Assembly (NCBI GenBank): GCA_037176705.1
Contig: CM073895.1
Span: 4,755,051 to 4,819,050, forward strand
Direction of reading: 5' to 3'
DNA from: Molossus alvarezi
Taxonomy: Eukaryota > Chordata > Mammalia > Chiroptera > Molossidae
Length of the DNA: 64,000 bases
The notes under the pieces were generated by a model, which made no database searches, had not been told where the DNA came from, and saw only the letters and a program-made list of their open reading frames with translations. Made by a program: the position numbers and the translations under genes. This document shows, one piece after another, positions 1 through 9,845 of this stretch. The stretch's first letter is position 1. Each line of letters starts with the position of its first letter.

Positions 1-1660
1 TGCATGAGGGCTCCCTTTTCTCTACATCCTCACTCGCACTTGGTATTTATTTATTGATGATAACCATTCTGATGAGTGTGAGATGATATCTCATTGTGTT
101 TTTGATTTGCATTTTCCTAATAGTTAGTGATGTTGAGCATCTTCTCATATGTCTGTTGGCCATCTGTGTCGTCTTGGGAGAAATGTCTGTTCAGGTCCTC
201 TGTTCATTTTAAATTGGATTTTTTTTTTTTTAGAGTTAAGTTGTATGAGTTCTTTATACAGTTTGGATATTAACTCTTTATGGGATGTATCATTTTCAAA
301 TGATACATCCTCCATATCATTCTCCCATTCAGTAGGTTGTCTTTCATTTTTGATGGTTTTCTTTATGGTTTCAGATCTAACATTTAAGTTACTCATTTTG
401 AGTTTATTTTTGTATACAGTGTAAGAAAGTAGCTCAATTTTGTTTTAATTTTGTATGTATCTGTCCTGTTTTGCTAGCATCACTTATTGAAGAGTCTGTA
501 TTTACCCACTTGTCTATCTTTGCCTCCTTTGTGGTAGATTGACCGTACAAGTGAAGATTTATTTCTGGGCTCTCAAGTCTGTTCCATTGATCTATATGTT
601 TTATGTCAGCACCATACTCTTGATTTTTGTAGCTTTGTAGTATAGTTTAATACCAGGGAGCATGATACCTCCCACTTTGTTTTTCTTCAAAATTTCTTTG
701 GTTATTTGGGGTCTTTGTGGTTACAAATGAACTACTCGGGGGTCTTTGTGGTTACATATAAACTTTAGGACTACTTTTTATAATTCTGAAAAGAATGTCA
801 CTGGTGTTTTGATAGGGATTGAATTGAATCTGTATATTGCTTTAGGTAATAAGGACATTGTAACAACATTAATTCTTCCAAGCATGAGCAAGGTATAGTC
901 TTCCATTTATTTTTATCTTCTTCAATGTCTTAGACTTTTTAGAGTATAGGTCTTTCACCTCTTTGCTTAAATTTATTCCTAGTTATTTGATACTTTTTGA
1001 TGCAATTGCAATGGGATTGTTTTTCTTACTTTCTTCTAGTTTTTTGTTATTGATGTACAGAAATGCAAGACATATCTGTATACTGAGTCTGTATTCTGCA
1101 GCTTTACTGAAGTCATGCTACCTATTAGTCCTAACAGGTTTTTGGTGGAGTGTAGGGTTTTCTACATGTAGTATGTCATCTGCAAATTATGACAGTTGAA
1201 TAGAAGTGGCGGTAGCAGTGTCCTTGTCTTGCTACTCTTAGAGGAAAGGCTTTCAGCTTTTCACCACTGAGGATGATATTACCCGTGGGTTTCTCATATA
1301 TGGCCTTTATTATGTTGAGATGTTTTCCTTCTATGTGCTCGTTGTTGAGAGTTTTTATCACAAAATGATGTTGAATTTTGTTTCTTGAGGTAGACCCGTA
1401 TAGCTATGAACTCTGCTCTTAGAACTGCTTTTGTTGCATCCCAGAACTCTTGTAAAGTTGTTTTCGTTTTCATTTGTTTCAAGGTAGTTTTTGATTCTTG
1501 TTAGATCTCCTTTTTGATCCATTGATTGTTTAGTAGCATGTTGTGTAGACTCCACATATTTTGTGTTTTTTTTTCCCGTTTTCTTCCTGTAGTTGATTTC
1601 TAATTCCGTGCCCTTGTGGTTGGAGAAGATGCTTATTGCTTGCAGTCTTGGAAAAGAGGC
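1..1660 (-). mobile_element. L1 (LINE-1) ORF2 remnant, internally deleted
   Basis: Read on the minus strand this is LINE-1 ORF2, running from the C-terminal region near base 1, through reverse transcriptase (RT; about 430-1377), to the end of the endonuclease domain (about 1378-1640). Near 1370-1440 the minus strand encodes an L1-like FWDATKAVLRAEF motif, matching the linker after the endonuclease. Many stops and frameshifts show it is dead. Most of RT is missing at about 1377/1378, where the match jumps from RT to the endonuclease linker. The left end is cut by the window edge and the right end fades into unassigned GC-rich DNA. The divergence suggests an older mammalian L1M rather than a recent bat L1, but the subfamily was not computed. 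Confidence 0.88.
283..310. repeat. 28-bp near-perfect palindrome inside the L1
   Basis: Arms GGATGTATCATTT (283-295) and AAATGATACATCC (298-310) are perfect reverse complements separated by 2 bases. The remembered L1 consensus has only the left arm region here, so the right arm looks like an added, self-templated copy. Confidence 0.85.
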
Positions 1661-2067
1661 CTTATGTAGACACAGGCTCTGTGTAGACTGTTTGTGCCAG
1701 GTGGTTTTGGTAGGTGGTAGGTGCCCACTGTGTGCTTAAGATGTCCCTGGCACTGGCCTTCCAAACTGGAGCAGCAGCTCTAGGAGGGGAGGCCAGGTGT
1801 GTGGGGTACTGCTCTGTTGATCCTGCTTGCTCCCTTTGTTTGGGCAGAAATGGGCACCTAGCTGGCAGGCCAGAACACCTGGACAGAGCCCCTGCCCACC
1901 GTGTGGAGGTGGACGGGGCATACACAACGGTGCTCACCTGCACCTCCAACCCTGGAGCATTCCCGCAGGCCAGGGAGAGCTGCCATGGTTCTCCGGTCTG
2001 TGTCCGGCTGCTGTAGGGAGATTGGTCCACATAGAAGAGACTTCTGTGCCGGCTCTACCAGCTGGGG
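1661..2067. other. Unassigned GC-rich stretch before the minisatellite
   Basis: I recognise no gene or repeat family. Open frames on both strands have no recognisable domain. The 14-mer CACCTGCACCTCCA at about 1937 recurs at about 2567 on the other side of the minisatellite, so the two flanks may once have been one element interrupted by array growth; that is inference. Confidence 0.4.
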
Positions 2068-2490
2068 GGAACCCCGGAGAGTTGTGGGAAACGGGGAGTG
2101 TGGGAAGCCGCAGGGAGTTGTTGGAAGCCTGGGGAATCTGTGGGAAGCCGCGGGGAGTTGTGGGAAGCCAGGGGAATTGTGGGAAGCTGCTGAGAGTTGT
2201 AGCTGCAGGGAGTTGTGGGGAGCCTGGGGAGTTGTGGGAAGCCGCGGGGAATTATGAGAAGCCGCAGGGAATTATGGGAAGCTGTGGGGATCTGTGGGAA
2301 GCCGCGGGGAATAATGGGAAGCCGCAGGGAATTATGGGAAGCTGTGGGGATCTGTGGGAAGCCGCGGGGAATAATGGGAAGCTGCGGGGTATTATGGGAA
2401 GCCGTGGAGAGTTGTGGGAAGCCGCGGGGAATTATGGGAAGCCGCGGAGAGTTGTGGGAAGCCGCGGGGAGTTGTGGGAAGCCGCGGGAG
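2068..2490. repeat. 20-bp G-rich minisatellite, about 21 copies
   Basis: Tandem units close to GCCGCGGGGAATTATGGGAA, with variants at the GCC/GCT, CGC/TGT and ATTAT/GTTGT positions. From 2281 to 2400 a 60-bp higher-order block of three units repeats twice almost exactly. Runs of three to four G recur in every unit. The stop-poor unit keeps a 240-codon plus-strand frame and a 174-codon minus-strand frame open; neither is likely to be a gene. Confidence 0.96.
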
Positions 2491-2889
2491 CCCAGCGGGT
2501 GCTCTGGGTCCCTGAGGCTGCTCCGGACAGGCAGGCCAGGGGGCGGTGATGATGGCTGTGGTCCCACCTGCACCTCCACCCGGAGGGGTCCCCCCTCTTT
2601 TTCATGTCCGTTGTCCGAAGCGGTTCATTCAGGGCTCCTTGTCCCCCAGTAGTTGCCACCGCTGTCCGTGCCTGTTCGATTTCGCTCAGGGCCGCGGGCG
2701 CAGCGCCTCCTCCGCCCGCTCCTGTCCTGCAGGGACGCTGCCCCGCGGGGTGCACTTCCCGCTGGTGGGGACCCCCTGTGGGTGTCTCCCCCTCGCTTTT
2801 TTCCTCCTTCGTCTTCCGCATGTGGTAGAACTACAGTTGGCGCTGAAATCCGATTAAATACTGTCTAGGCCGAACGGTTCCTAGAGCCC
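2491..2889. other. Unassigned CpG-rich stretch
   Basis: GC-rich, with dense CpG at about 2680-2760 (GGGCCGCGGGCGCAGCGCC). It could be a small CpG island or the flank of the minisatellite. No coding domain, splice pattern or repeat family is visible. Confidence 0.35.
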
Positions 2890-2897
2890 CTCTAGGC

Positions 2898-3127
2898 CAG
2901 CGATTTTCAACCTTCCCGTCTCAGGACGCACGAAGGCTAATTACTAACCTTCTGTGGCTCCCCGAAAATATATCTCGACAAAAAAATCAATGTAGTTTTG
3001 ATTCGTGTTGGCTGTTGTCATTTTTTTATTTGACAGTGTAGGGGAAAGAGATCGGGTATTGCAGGATTTGACATTCTGGGGGGCGCCGGCCGGGGCGCCT
3101 GCCGCGCGCACCGGTTGGAGATCGCTG
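2898..3127. mobile_element. Non-autonomous hAT transposon (MITE), 230 bp
   Basis: Terminal inverted repeats CAGCGATTTTCAACC (2898-2912) and GGTTGGAGATCGCTG (3113-3127) match at 13 of 15 positions. The flanks are an 8-bp TSD, CTCTAGGC (2890-2897) and CTCTAGAC (3128-3135), with 7 of 8 matching. CAG ends and an 8-bp duplication are diagnostic of hAT elements. The interior holds the GGCTGTTGTCATTTTTTTAT word I associate with vesper-bat hAT MITEs. It is too short to encode a transposase and would have moved using enzyme from a full-length relative. Confidence 0.9.
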
Positions 3128-3135
3128 CTCTAGAC

Positions 3136-3694
3136 CACAGGCGGCTGGCAGCTGGGTGTTCTCACGATGTCTGCTGTCTGTCCTTCGCTGCGTCCTTGTT
3201 CATGTGCTGACACACGGGTGATGCGCAGGACCCTTCCACGGGTGTCGATGTGCATCGCTGGACAGGCTCTTCGACTTTCCTGGGCTTTCTCCCGGTGCCT
3301 TTCCCAGTTTAGCCTCAGATGACTGCCACCTATGGCGTCTGCTTAGCCGGAGTACACATTTCCACTCTGATTATCCTTCCTACTACCGCCGCCTCTACCT
3401 GGAGCCGCTGCCCACGTTCTGCCACAAGGCCCCAGGCCCCGGCTAGGGATCCGGGCATCCCAGGTCTGCCCGAGTCATGGGGCATCATGGGCAAGTGCGT
3501 GGTGGGGTCACTGGCCGGATCTCAGGTCATGGGGCAGGGGGCAAGCACTAGGTGCCTTCTTGAGTTTCTTTAAGGGTAAACATTGCGGGAAAGTGGGTGC
3601 CCTCAGTCTGCCCGTTTTCAAGATAAAGGTTGGATGGGTGCTTATTGGCCTTGGAAGCCAGCTTAGGCCCACAGGTTCGGCTTCATTCGCTTTC
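3136..3694. other. Unassigned stretch
   Basis: No recognisable gene or repeat. Moderately GC-rich. A short plus-strand frame (3319-3573) has no domain. Confidence 0.4.
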
Positions 3695-3990
3695 CTTCAA
3701 GTTACAGACAGTTGCCAAGATGGTATAGAGAGGTCTGGTTTACCCTTTACCCAGCCCCCAGTGGCTGCATTGCTCCTAACTATGCAGCCGTGTCACAGCC
3801 AGGACCTGATGCGGAGACCATGCCCGTACATGTCTGCCTCACGTCACACGTGTAGATTCACGTAAACTCCGCCACACTCAAGATCCAGACCTAGTCCACC
3901 ACCATGAAGCCCTCCCACTCCCTGCACTGTCACCTGCTCTCCCTCCTGCCATCTGACCCCAGTCAGCCACTGGTTTACGTCTGTCTCTGT
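3695..3990 (-). mobile_element. L1M 3' UTR fragment
   Basis: Antisense match to the mammalian L1M 3' untranslated region: a TTACAGACAGTTGCCAAGAT start, then the ACCCTTTACCCAGC word and the CACGTGTAGATTCACGTAA word in the expected order. Diverged and GC-shifted. The right end is vague. Confidence 0.7.
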
Positions 3991-4837
3991 AAGATTACCT
4001 TTGCTCGTGAATGTATTTCTGTTTGCTACAGTCAAACAGCCACATTGCTGTGTTGGCGTGAGTCTTCTATGCTTTCTTTTGTACACGTGCATGGAGTTCA
4101 TGTAGTTGCAGCCCTTGAGTACCCAGGATTTTATATCCTGCCCTTTCTGCCTGACACACCATAAGTGTTCTCCATACATGCTCGTTGGAGCAGAGCCGTC
4201 AGATGCTGATAGCATTTGGGGCAGTGGACTTGGGGGACAGGGATCGGGGTGTGGCAGGGGAACCGGTTGGACAGAGACCAGGCCTCTGTGAATACCTGAT
4301 GGGGCCTCCTTCAGCGGTGCCTGCCGTCTTCCTGAGGGCCCAGCAGCCCCTTTGTCTGGCTCTCCATCACCCAGCTGCTGGCTCCCTGTTGTCCTAGGGC
4401 TGTCACCGAGCATAAAGCAGGTTGGAGAAAACCTTGAAAGTAATTAATAGAGTGAGCACAGGAGTTTCTGAGGAAGAGCACACAATGGGTCCTCTCCCCT
4501 CCTCATCTCCCCACTCTTTGTGAGTAATCACACGTGGGTGTCAGCAGTGGGAGTATTTATAGCCACGCATCTTTGCTGGAGTGTCAAAATTTCTTCTTTG
4601 TGGCACCACGCTTATAAAAAGGTAATCAAATAGCAGAATGTGCAATTGTACTCCAGTCGTTCTGCTGCAACTCTAATTAGGATTACAAATAAGTAGAAAG
4701 TAGAAAATTTGAAATCGTGATTTCCTGAAGAGTTTGTGAGCACATCAGCAGAGGGGTTCTGTTCCCGCCACCCCCAGTAGGAAAATTGCAGTTGTCTCTT
4801 AAGTGGGAAGCGGCTAAAATGCCTTCTGGATAGATTT
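3991..4837. other. Unassigned stretch
   Basis: No gene or clear repeat. About 4430-4700 is more AT-rich, with no obvious TE structure. Confidence 0.35.
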
Positions 4838-4866
4838 TTTTTTAAGATAGAGTGCAAGGAAGGGAT

Positions 4867-4915
<49 letters not shown>

Positions 4916-5082
4916 CATTGATGTGAGAGACATGAGAGAGATACATCAATTAGTTGCTCCATACATATCCCGCCTAGGGGATCGAATCCACAACCTAGGT
5001 ATGTGCCCTGGCTGGGAATAGAACCTGTGACCTTCTAGAGCACAGGACAACGCTCCAGCCAAGTGAGCCATACCAGGCATGG
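4838..5082 (-). mobile_element. VES-type tRNA-derived SINE, older copy without terminal palindrome
   Basis: Reads as a SINE in reverse: T-rich tail, GA-rich block expanded into a GA microsatellite (about 4868-4912), then CATTGATGTGAGAG, ATACATCAATTAGTTG, GTGCCCTGGCTGGGAAT and the tRNA-like head ending GAGCCATACCAGGCATGG. It lacks the ATCCTCACC-type palindrome seen in the younger copies and is more diverged. Confidence 0.85.
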
Positions 5083-5215
5083 CTGCCATGAACCTTTATT
5101 CATTTCATCCGATTCTGCTGAGTGCCCGCTGGGTGTGAAGCTTATCTTTTGGGGTGGCTAACCAGGCAAGCATGGTCCCTGCCCACATTGAGCTTATGTT
5201 GTAAGGAGAATGCTA
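5083..5215 (-). mobile_element. L2-like fragment
   Basis: Degenerate match to the reverse complement of an L2 3' end: TTTATTCATTTCATCC, then GAGTGCCCGCTGGGTG and TGGTCCCTGCCCACATTGAGCTTA. Confidence 0.55.
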
Positions 5216-5297
5216 TAGAGGGGAGGAGGGAATTCCCACCCTGCTGTCGTAGGGGCTGGCGCTTGGCCAGGGAAATCTTGATTAAGGAGACTGCCTT

Positions 5298-5545
5298 AGT
5301 CCGCCCCGGCCACTGTAGGGAAGTACCATAGACCCTGTGGCTGATAAGCCATAGACACTGCTTACGGTTCTGAAGGCTAGCAGGTCACTGTCTGGGGTCC
5401 CTTTTATAAGGCACTAATTCCATTTGTGAAGGCTTCACCCTCATGACCGGATCACCTCCCCAAAGCCTCATCTCCATACCGTCACATTGGAGCTTAAGAT
5501 TGCATGTGCATCTCGGGGACATAGACATCCAGTCTGTAGCGGGGA
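5298..5545 (-). mobile_element. MLT1-like (ERVL-MaLR) LTR fragment
   Basis: Antisense match to MLT1-type LTRs: CTTAGTCCGCC, AGTACCATAGACC, TGGCTGATAAGCCATAGAC, then TTTTATAAGGCACTAATTCC, CCTCATGACCGGATCACC and CCATACCGTCACATTGGAG in the expected order. Part of the middle is missing. The subfamily cannot be fixed by eye. Confidence 0.75.
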
Positions 5546-7849
5546 CTGAACGCGGAGGGAGGTCGGCTTGGGGGTAGACTTTATTCCCTGAATTCACGCG
5601 TAGCCTGAAGCTAATTTGTTCCTCACACTGGGCACGTTTCGGTCTCCTCACCTGCCAGAGCACACCTAGAGTAGGGGGTTGTCATGGCCTCCAGCCCTCA
5701 GCCCGCGCCTGGGCTCTGGTCGTGAGGGTCAGCCATCCTGTGGCCTTGGAGTGAGCGAGGCTCCCTCTCCTCCTCCTCCTGCGGCTGGTGGGAGCTCAGA
5801 GCTGGGGAGACTGCTCGGCACAGCCAGGGTCTGCCCAGGAGGTGGCCTGCACATCCCCAAATCTCAGAGCCAGACGGACCTGCCCATCAGGGCCAGCTTG
5901 CCTGGGAGGCCCGTGGTGCAGTGTGCTCCCCACATCTAGCTCGACGCTGTGGCTGATGTTTGGTGGGGTTCTCATTGTTTACACTGAGCCTGGAATGGCA
6001 TCCCGGGCTGAAGGCAGACAGAAGTTGGAGCTTTCCAGGTCCCCAGCACAGCACACAGGGCAGCTTGGGCCCCTGCAGCCTGGTTTGGGCTGTTCCGATG
6101 GGGAGCTCGTTGGTAATGTCTATGGCGCTTGGTGCCAGGAGACACGGCGTCCAGGTGTGGAAGCGGGAGAGGGAGGCGCGAGGGAGCCGAGGGGGAAACC
6201 GGAGCCGAGAATCTAGTTTTTCATAGGGTAACAAAACAGTACATTGTGTATTCCCATAATATCCCTTCAGTTTCTTGGGGTCTGGAGTTGCATCTATTTT
6301 TAAAAACACGAGGACCAATAACTCTGCTTTATGCAGACCAACTGGAGGATCTCTGGCTTAGAGACTCGGTGTAAAGTCAACTAGAGGGGGGGCAGCGGTG
6401 TCCCTCGAGCTGAGGAATGATGGACGCCGTTGCCGAGCTGGGTGCTGTCCCAGACTGAAGGGCTCCCGTGAACTGGGGAGCTGGTGGCTGCCAGGCAGAT
6501 GGAAAGGGGAAGCTTGTTCGACGTGCTTCTCCTGTCCACTCCACCCTCCCTGCCTGCAGACGTTCTGCGTGGGCCCCGCAGGGGTGGGAGGCTCCCGAGA
6601 GAGGCTCTGAGGAGGCTGGACTCCTTCCCCCCCGCTGGGTGTCGGGACCGTGGGTTCTTGGCACCCTGGAGCTGGGCACAGAGGCTCCGGTTTGGTGGAG
6701 AAGTGCTGTGCTTTGCAGATCCGTATGATCTGCGAGCCACATCCAAGTGGAAGAGTTTCCTGGTCCGTCTCTCGTGGGTTCAGAGCCCAACCTTTGCCGT
6801 CTGGAACCTATTTGTTTTCAGAAAAGGTTCCCCCACTGAGATCCGTAGCTTCCTGCCTAAGCCCTGGCAACCGGAAGGACGCAATGACGCGTCCCGGGGA
6901 CCCCTGCCGGCGGGGCCCCAGCCACAGGCTGCTTCAGGATGGCCTGGGTCTGAGAGCTCAGTGCCATTGCTCAGCACGTCGTCGGGCCCTCCCCCCTTTC
7001 AGACGCAGGCGCTCACATCACGGGGCTCCGTTCCATCCGTCTGTGACTGCGTCCACCCTCTTCTACTTCCAGCTTTGTATCCTTGAACATTCTGTTCGCT
7101 GCTCCGTGTCTGTCTGCCCCAGGGTTTTGAACTTTCTCCAGGATTCTTTGAAGCTCGCTTTTGCTTAACTTTCTGGGGTCCCCCAAACAGCAGGAACTCT
7201 GGAGAGACCACACTTTCCGTCTGCCCCAGTTTTCTGGTCATCATCTTGGAAGATAAAACATCAGTGGTCTCCCAGGCTTGGAACTGTGCTCGGCCCGCGA
7301 GGTGGTTATGATTCATCATCGCCGAGAACTCCCTCAGTGTCAGGTGGGCCTGTCCCAAGCCGCTGGGAGTGCAGGGGAGGTCACAGTTTTTGGATTTGAG
7401 TCAAAGGAAATCCAGTTCAGGGCCCCATCTGCCACCAGGAGAGGTTGGTCCCAAGCCTGGAGTTCTCGGGGCCCCTCCAGGGTTGTCCGAAAGCCCAGAA
7501 GAGTCTCCTCCCCATCGTGTGACCAGCAGAGCAAAGGGGAGGCCACTGGGTAGGGTGGCCCATCTCATGGTTCCGCTCCTTTCCGGGCAGGGTCACAGGC
7601 CCTCACACTTCTGAGGTCCTGCTGCCTCGGCAGTGCTGTATCTGATCAAGCTCAGGTCCCTGCACCCCAGACCATGTGCTCTGCAGACCATGGAAGAGCC
7701 AGCACCCCCAGGACCAGGCCTCTCCCATCTCGGGACTCCGCGTAGAGACCTTGAAATACGAAGACCGCCATCCAGGGACAACCCTTCAGGGCAGAGAGAC
7801 AGCTTCCCAGCCCTTGAGTCTGAGTGAGTTATTTACTTCTCCAGGGAGT
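5546..7849. other. Unassigned GC-rich unique DNA, 2.3 kb
   Basis: No TE family recognised. Several open frames of 100-200 codons overlap on both strands, as expected from high GC, and none shows a domain, a signal peptide or a convincing exon with splice sites. Noncoding on present evidence. Confidence 0.4.
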
Positions 7850-7930
7850 GAGTAATAATGTTGAAACATTTATCCATTCATCCAACAAGTATCAAGTACT
7901 TCCCATTTTCCTGGGAGAAGGGGAAAAGAC
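7850..7930 (-). mobile_element. L2-like tail fragment
   Basis: ATTTATCCATTCATCCAACA followed by AGTATCAAGTACTTCC resembles the reversed L2 3' tail (ATTCATTCAACAAATATTTA). Short and weak. Confidence 0.4.
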
Positions 7931-8586
7931 CTTTCATTTCTGATGAGTCTACAAGATACAAGTTAATTTTTCAACAGATTATCCTGCCTGGTTAAATGAT
8001 CAATAAGTCACCCCGGCACACTTGGCTCTTGTGAAGGGGGAGCTGTCGGTGTTTTCGAGGGGACCCTGGGGCAGAGACGAAGTGGCTGCGCAGAGGCACA
8101 CGGGTAGTGGAGCGGGAAGGCGACCCCCAGGCGTCCGCAGCCAGCTCCCGCTTTGCCAGCCACAGGTGCGACCTTTGGCGGGGAGGGAGAAGCACAGAAG
8201 GTCCCTGTCCTTCAGGGGCTTGGCTCTTCTTCGGGGGAACAAGAGTGAACCCCGAGGAGTTGGGTGAAAGGGGAAGGCCCAAGGGCCTGGGCTGCTCAGC
8301 CCCACTACACTGAGGGCCCTCCGCGTGCTTTTCCATTTGTTGCCGCTGTTTGTCCTCCGTGGGCTGTGGGTGCCTCCGAGCGGGGCTGCCTTGCTTTCTC
8401 TTGAACTCCTGGTAGGCGCACGGGAACGAACGGATGAGTGAGTGACGGCATGAGTGCCGTGGACAGGGAGGAGCAGGGCCTTGAAGGGCGGGTCCGTGTT
8501 CTTGGACAGGAAGGACACACGCCAGTTCGGCAGGTGGTGGGGGTGTATGGCAGGAGAAAAGGGAGGCAGAGCCTGACGGGATCGTA
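7931..8586. other. Unassigned stretch
   Basis: GC-rich apart from an AT-rich first 80 bases. The minus-strand 221-codon frame has no domain I recognise. Confidence 0.35.
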
Positions 8587-8905
8587 AAAACAGCTTTATT
8601 GAGATATAATTCCGGTACGATTCACCCGTTTCAGACGGACAGTTAGTGGTTTGGGGTATATTCACAGAGTTGTGTCGCCATCAGTACAACCGGTTTTAGA
8701 ACATTTTCATCGCTCCACATGGCTCAGCTGTCATGCCCCCAGCCCCTGGCAACCACCCGTCTGCTTTCTGTCTCTGGATTTTCTGCTTCGGACGTTTCAT
8801 ACACGTGGACCCCTGCAATATGGGGCCTTGGTGCCTGGCTTCTGTCACGCAGTGTAACGTTTTCGAGGTTCATTCGTGTTATGGCGTGTGCCCCGGCCCC
8901 CTTGC
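8587..8905 (-). mobile_element. L1M 3' UTR fragment
   Basis: Strong antisense match to the L1M 3' UTR: AGCTTTATTGAGATATAATTC, ATTCACCCGTTTCAGACGG, TTCACAGAGTTGTGTCGCCA, TTTTAGAACATTTTCATC, CCCCAGCCCCTGGCAACCAC, GGTTCATTCGTGTTATGG, all in order. Some A/T positions are replaced by G/C. Confidence 0.9.
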
Positions 8906-9459
8906 TGCCGTGGCTGAAGGATGCCCTGCAGCATGGAGGTAGACTGGGCATCTGGAAGAGGCGCAGTTAGGCACCGAGCCCCCGGACCGAAGCTGTTTGA
9001 GCAGGAGCTCGGCCTAGTCACACTGCAGCTTTGGGGTGCTCACGGCACTGCCGGTCGATGAAGCGGCCCATCTGGAGGCAGAGACCTGTGTGGGGCTCTG
9101 CTGGGTTCCTGGGTCGGGGGTGATGAAGGTCAGAAGCGGGGACAGGAATTGGCAGGGTCCCACGGAGCACCTGCTGCGGGACCGTCTGTGGTGCGTGGAC
9201 GCCTGGGAGGGAGACGTGGCCTCTGCGGCCTGAGACAGGGAGTGTGGTGACTGATGAGAGCCAGGAGTTGGCACCTGCGCCTTACCTTTTGGAGTACGGC
9301 AGGGACAGTGCCCGGAGGCTGAGGGCTCTGGAGGGAGGACCTGGGCGACGAGGCCTCCCTCCTGAAGGAACTGCCTCTGAGAGAGGGCGGATCCACCTGA
9401 AGACAGGCCCTTGAACCAGGGAGCGCATGGGATCCACGCCAAGAGCCCAGGAGGAGGCG
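8906..9459. other. Unassigned stretch
   Basis: GC-rich, no gene or repeat recognised. Confidence 0.35.
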
Positions 9460-9600
9460 CCACAGGCCAGGATGGTCCAGAAGGGCTTTCTGGGAGGCAG
9501 GAGGCAAGCTCTCCCCGAAGGCGAGTGAGCTGGGCTGGACCGGGGCGGGGGTATTCCAGCTGGGCAGACAGCAGTGCCAGGGGCAGGGGATGGGGTGGGG
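9460..9600 (-). mobile_element. Possible L2-like fragment
   Basis: AGGGCTTTCTGGGAGGC, GAGTGAGCTGGGCTGGA and GGTATTCCAGCTGGGCAGAC follow the order GGCTTCCTGGAGG / GAGCTGGG / GGCATTCCAGGCAGAG of a common L2-type repeat. Weak. Confidence 0.35.
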
Positions 9601-9664
9601 GGTCGGCCCTAGGCTGGAACCCACCTCCTGCAGAGAACCTGGAGCCCAGCGGGCAGGCGGGGTG

Positions 9665-9845
9665 GCAAGCAGCATGCTCTGTGCACCAAGCACCGGGTAA
9701 GCCTTTATGTTACGTTTCACAACAACCTACAGAGTAGATTTTATTATTATTACCCCTCTACAGATGTGGGAATGAAGATTTAGAGAAATTAGTACTTACC
9801 CTAAGTCATATATCTAAAAATTGCTGGGTTCTAGCAAAGCTTTCA
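9665..9845 (-). mobile_element. MIR fragment
   Basis: Reverse-complement MIR: CACAACAACCTACAGAGTAG, ATTTTATTATTATTACCCC, TACAGATGTGGGAATGAAGA, then CCCTAAGTCATATA. Order and spacing fit the MIR core. Confidence 0.75.

Noticed and set aside
1827..2579. 240-codon plus-strand and 174-codon minus-strand proteins
   Set aside because: They follow the 20-bp minisatellite; no domain and no start or splice context.
8000..8665. 221-codon minus-strand frame
   Set aside because: No recognisable domain; it runs into an L1M 3' UTR at its start.
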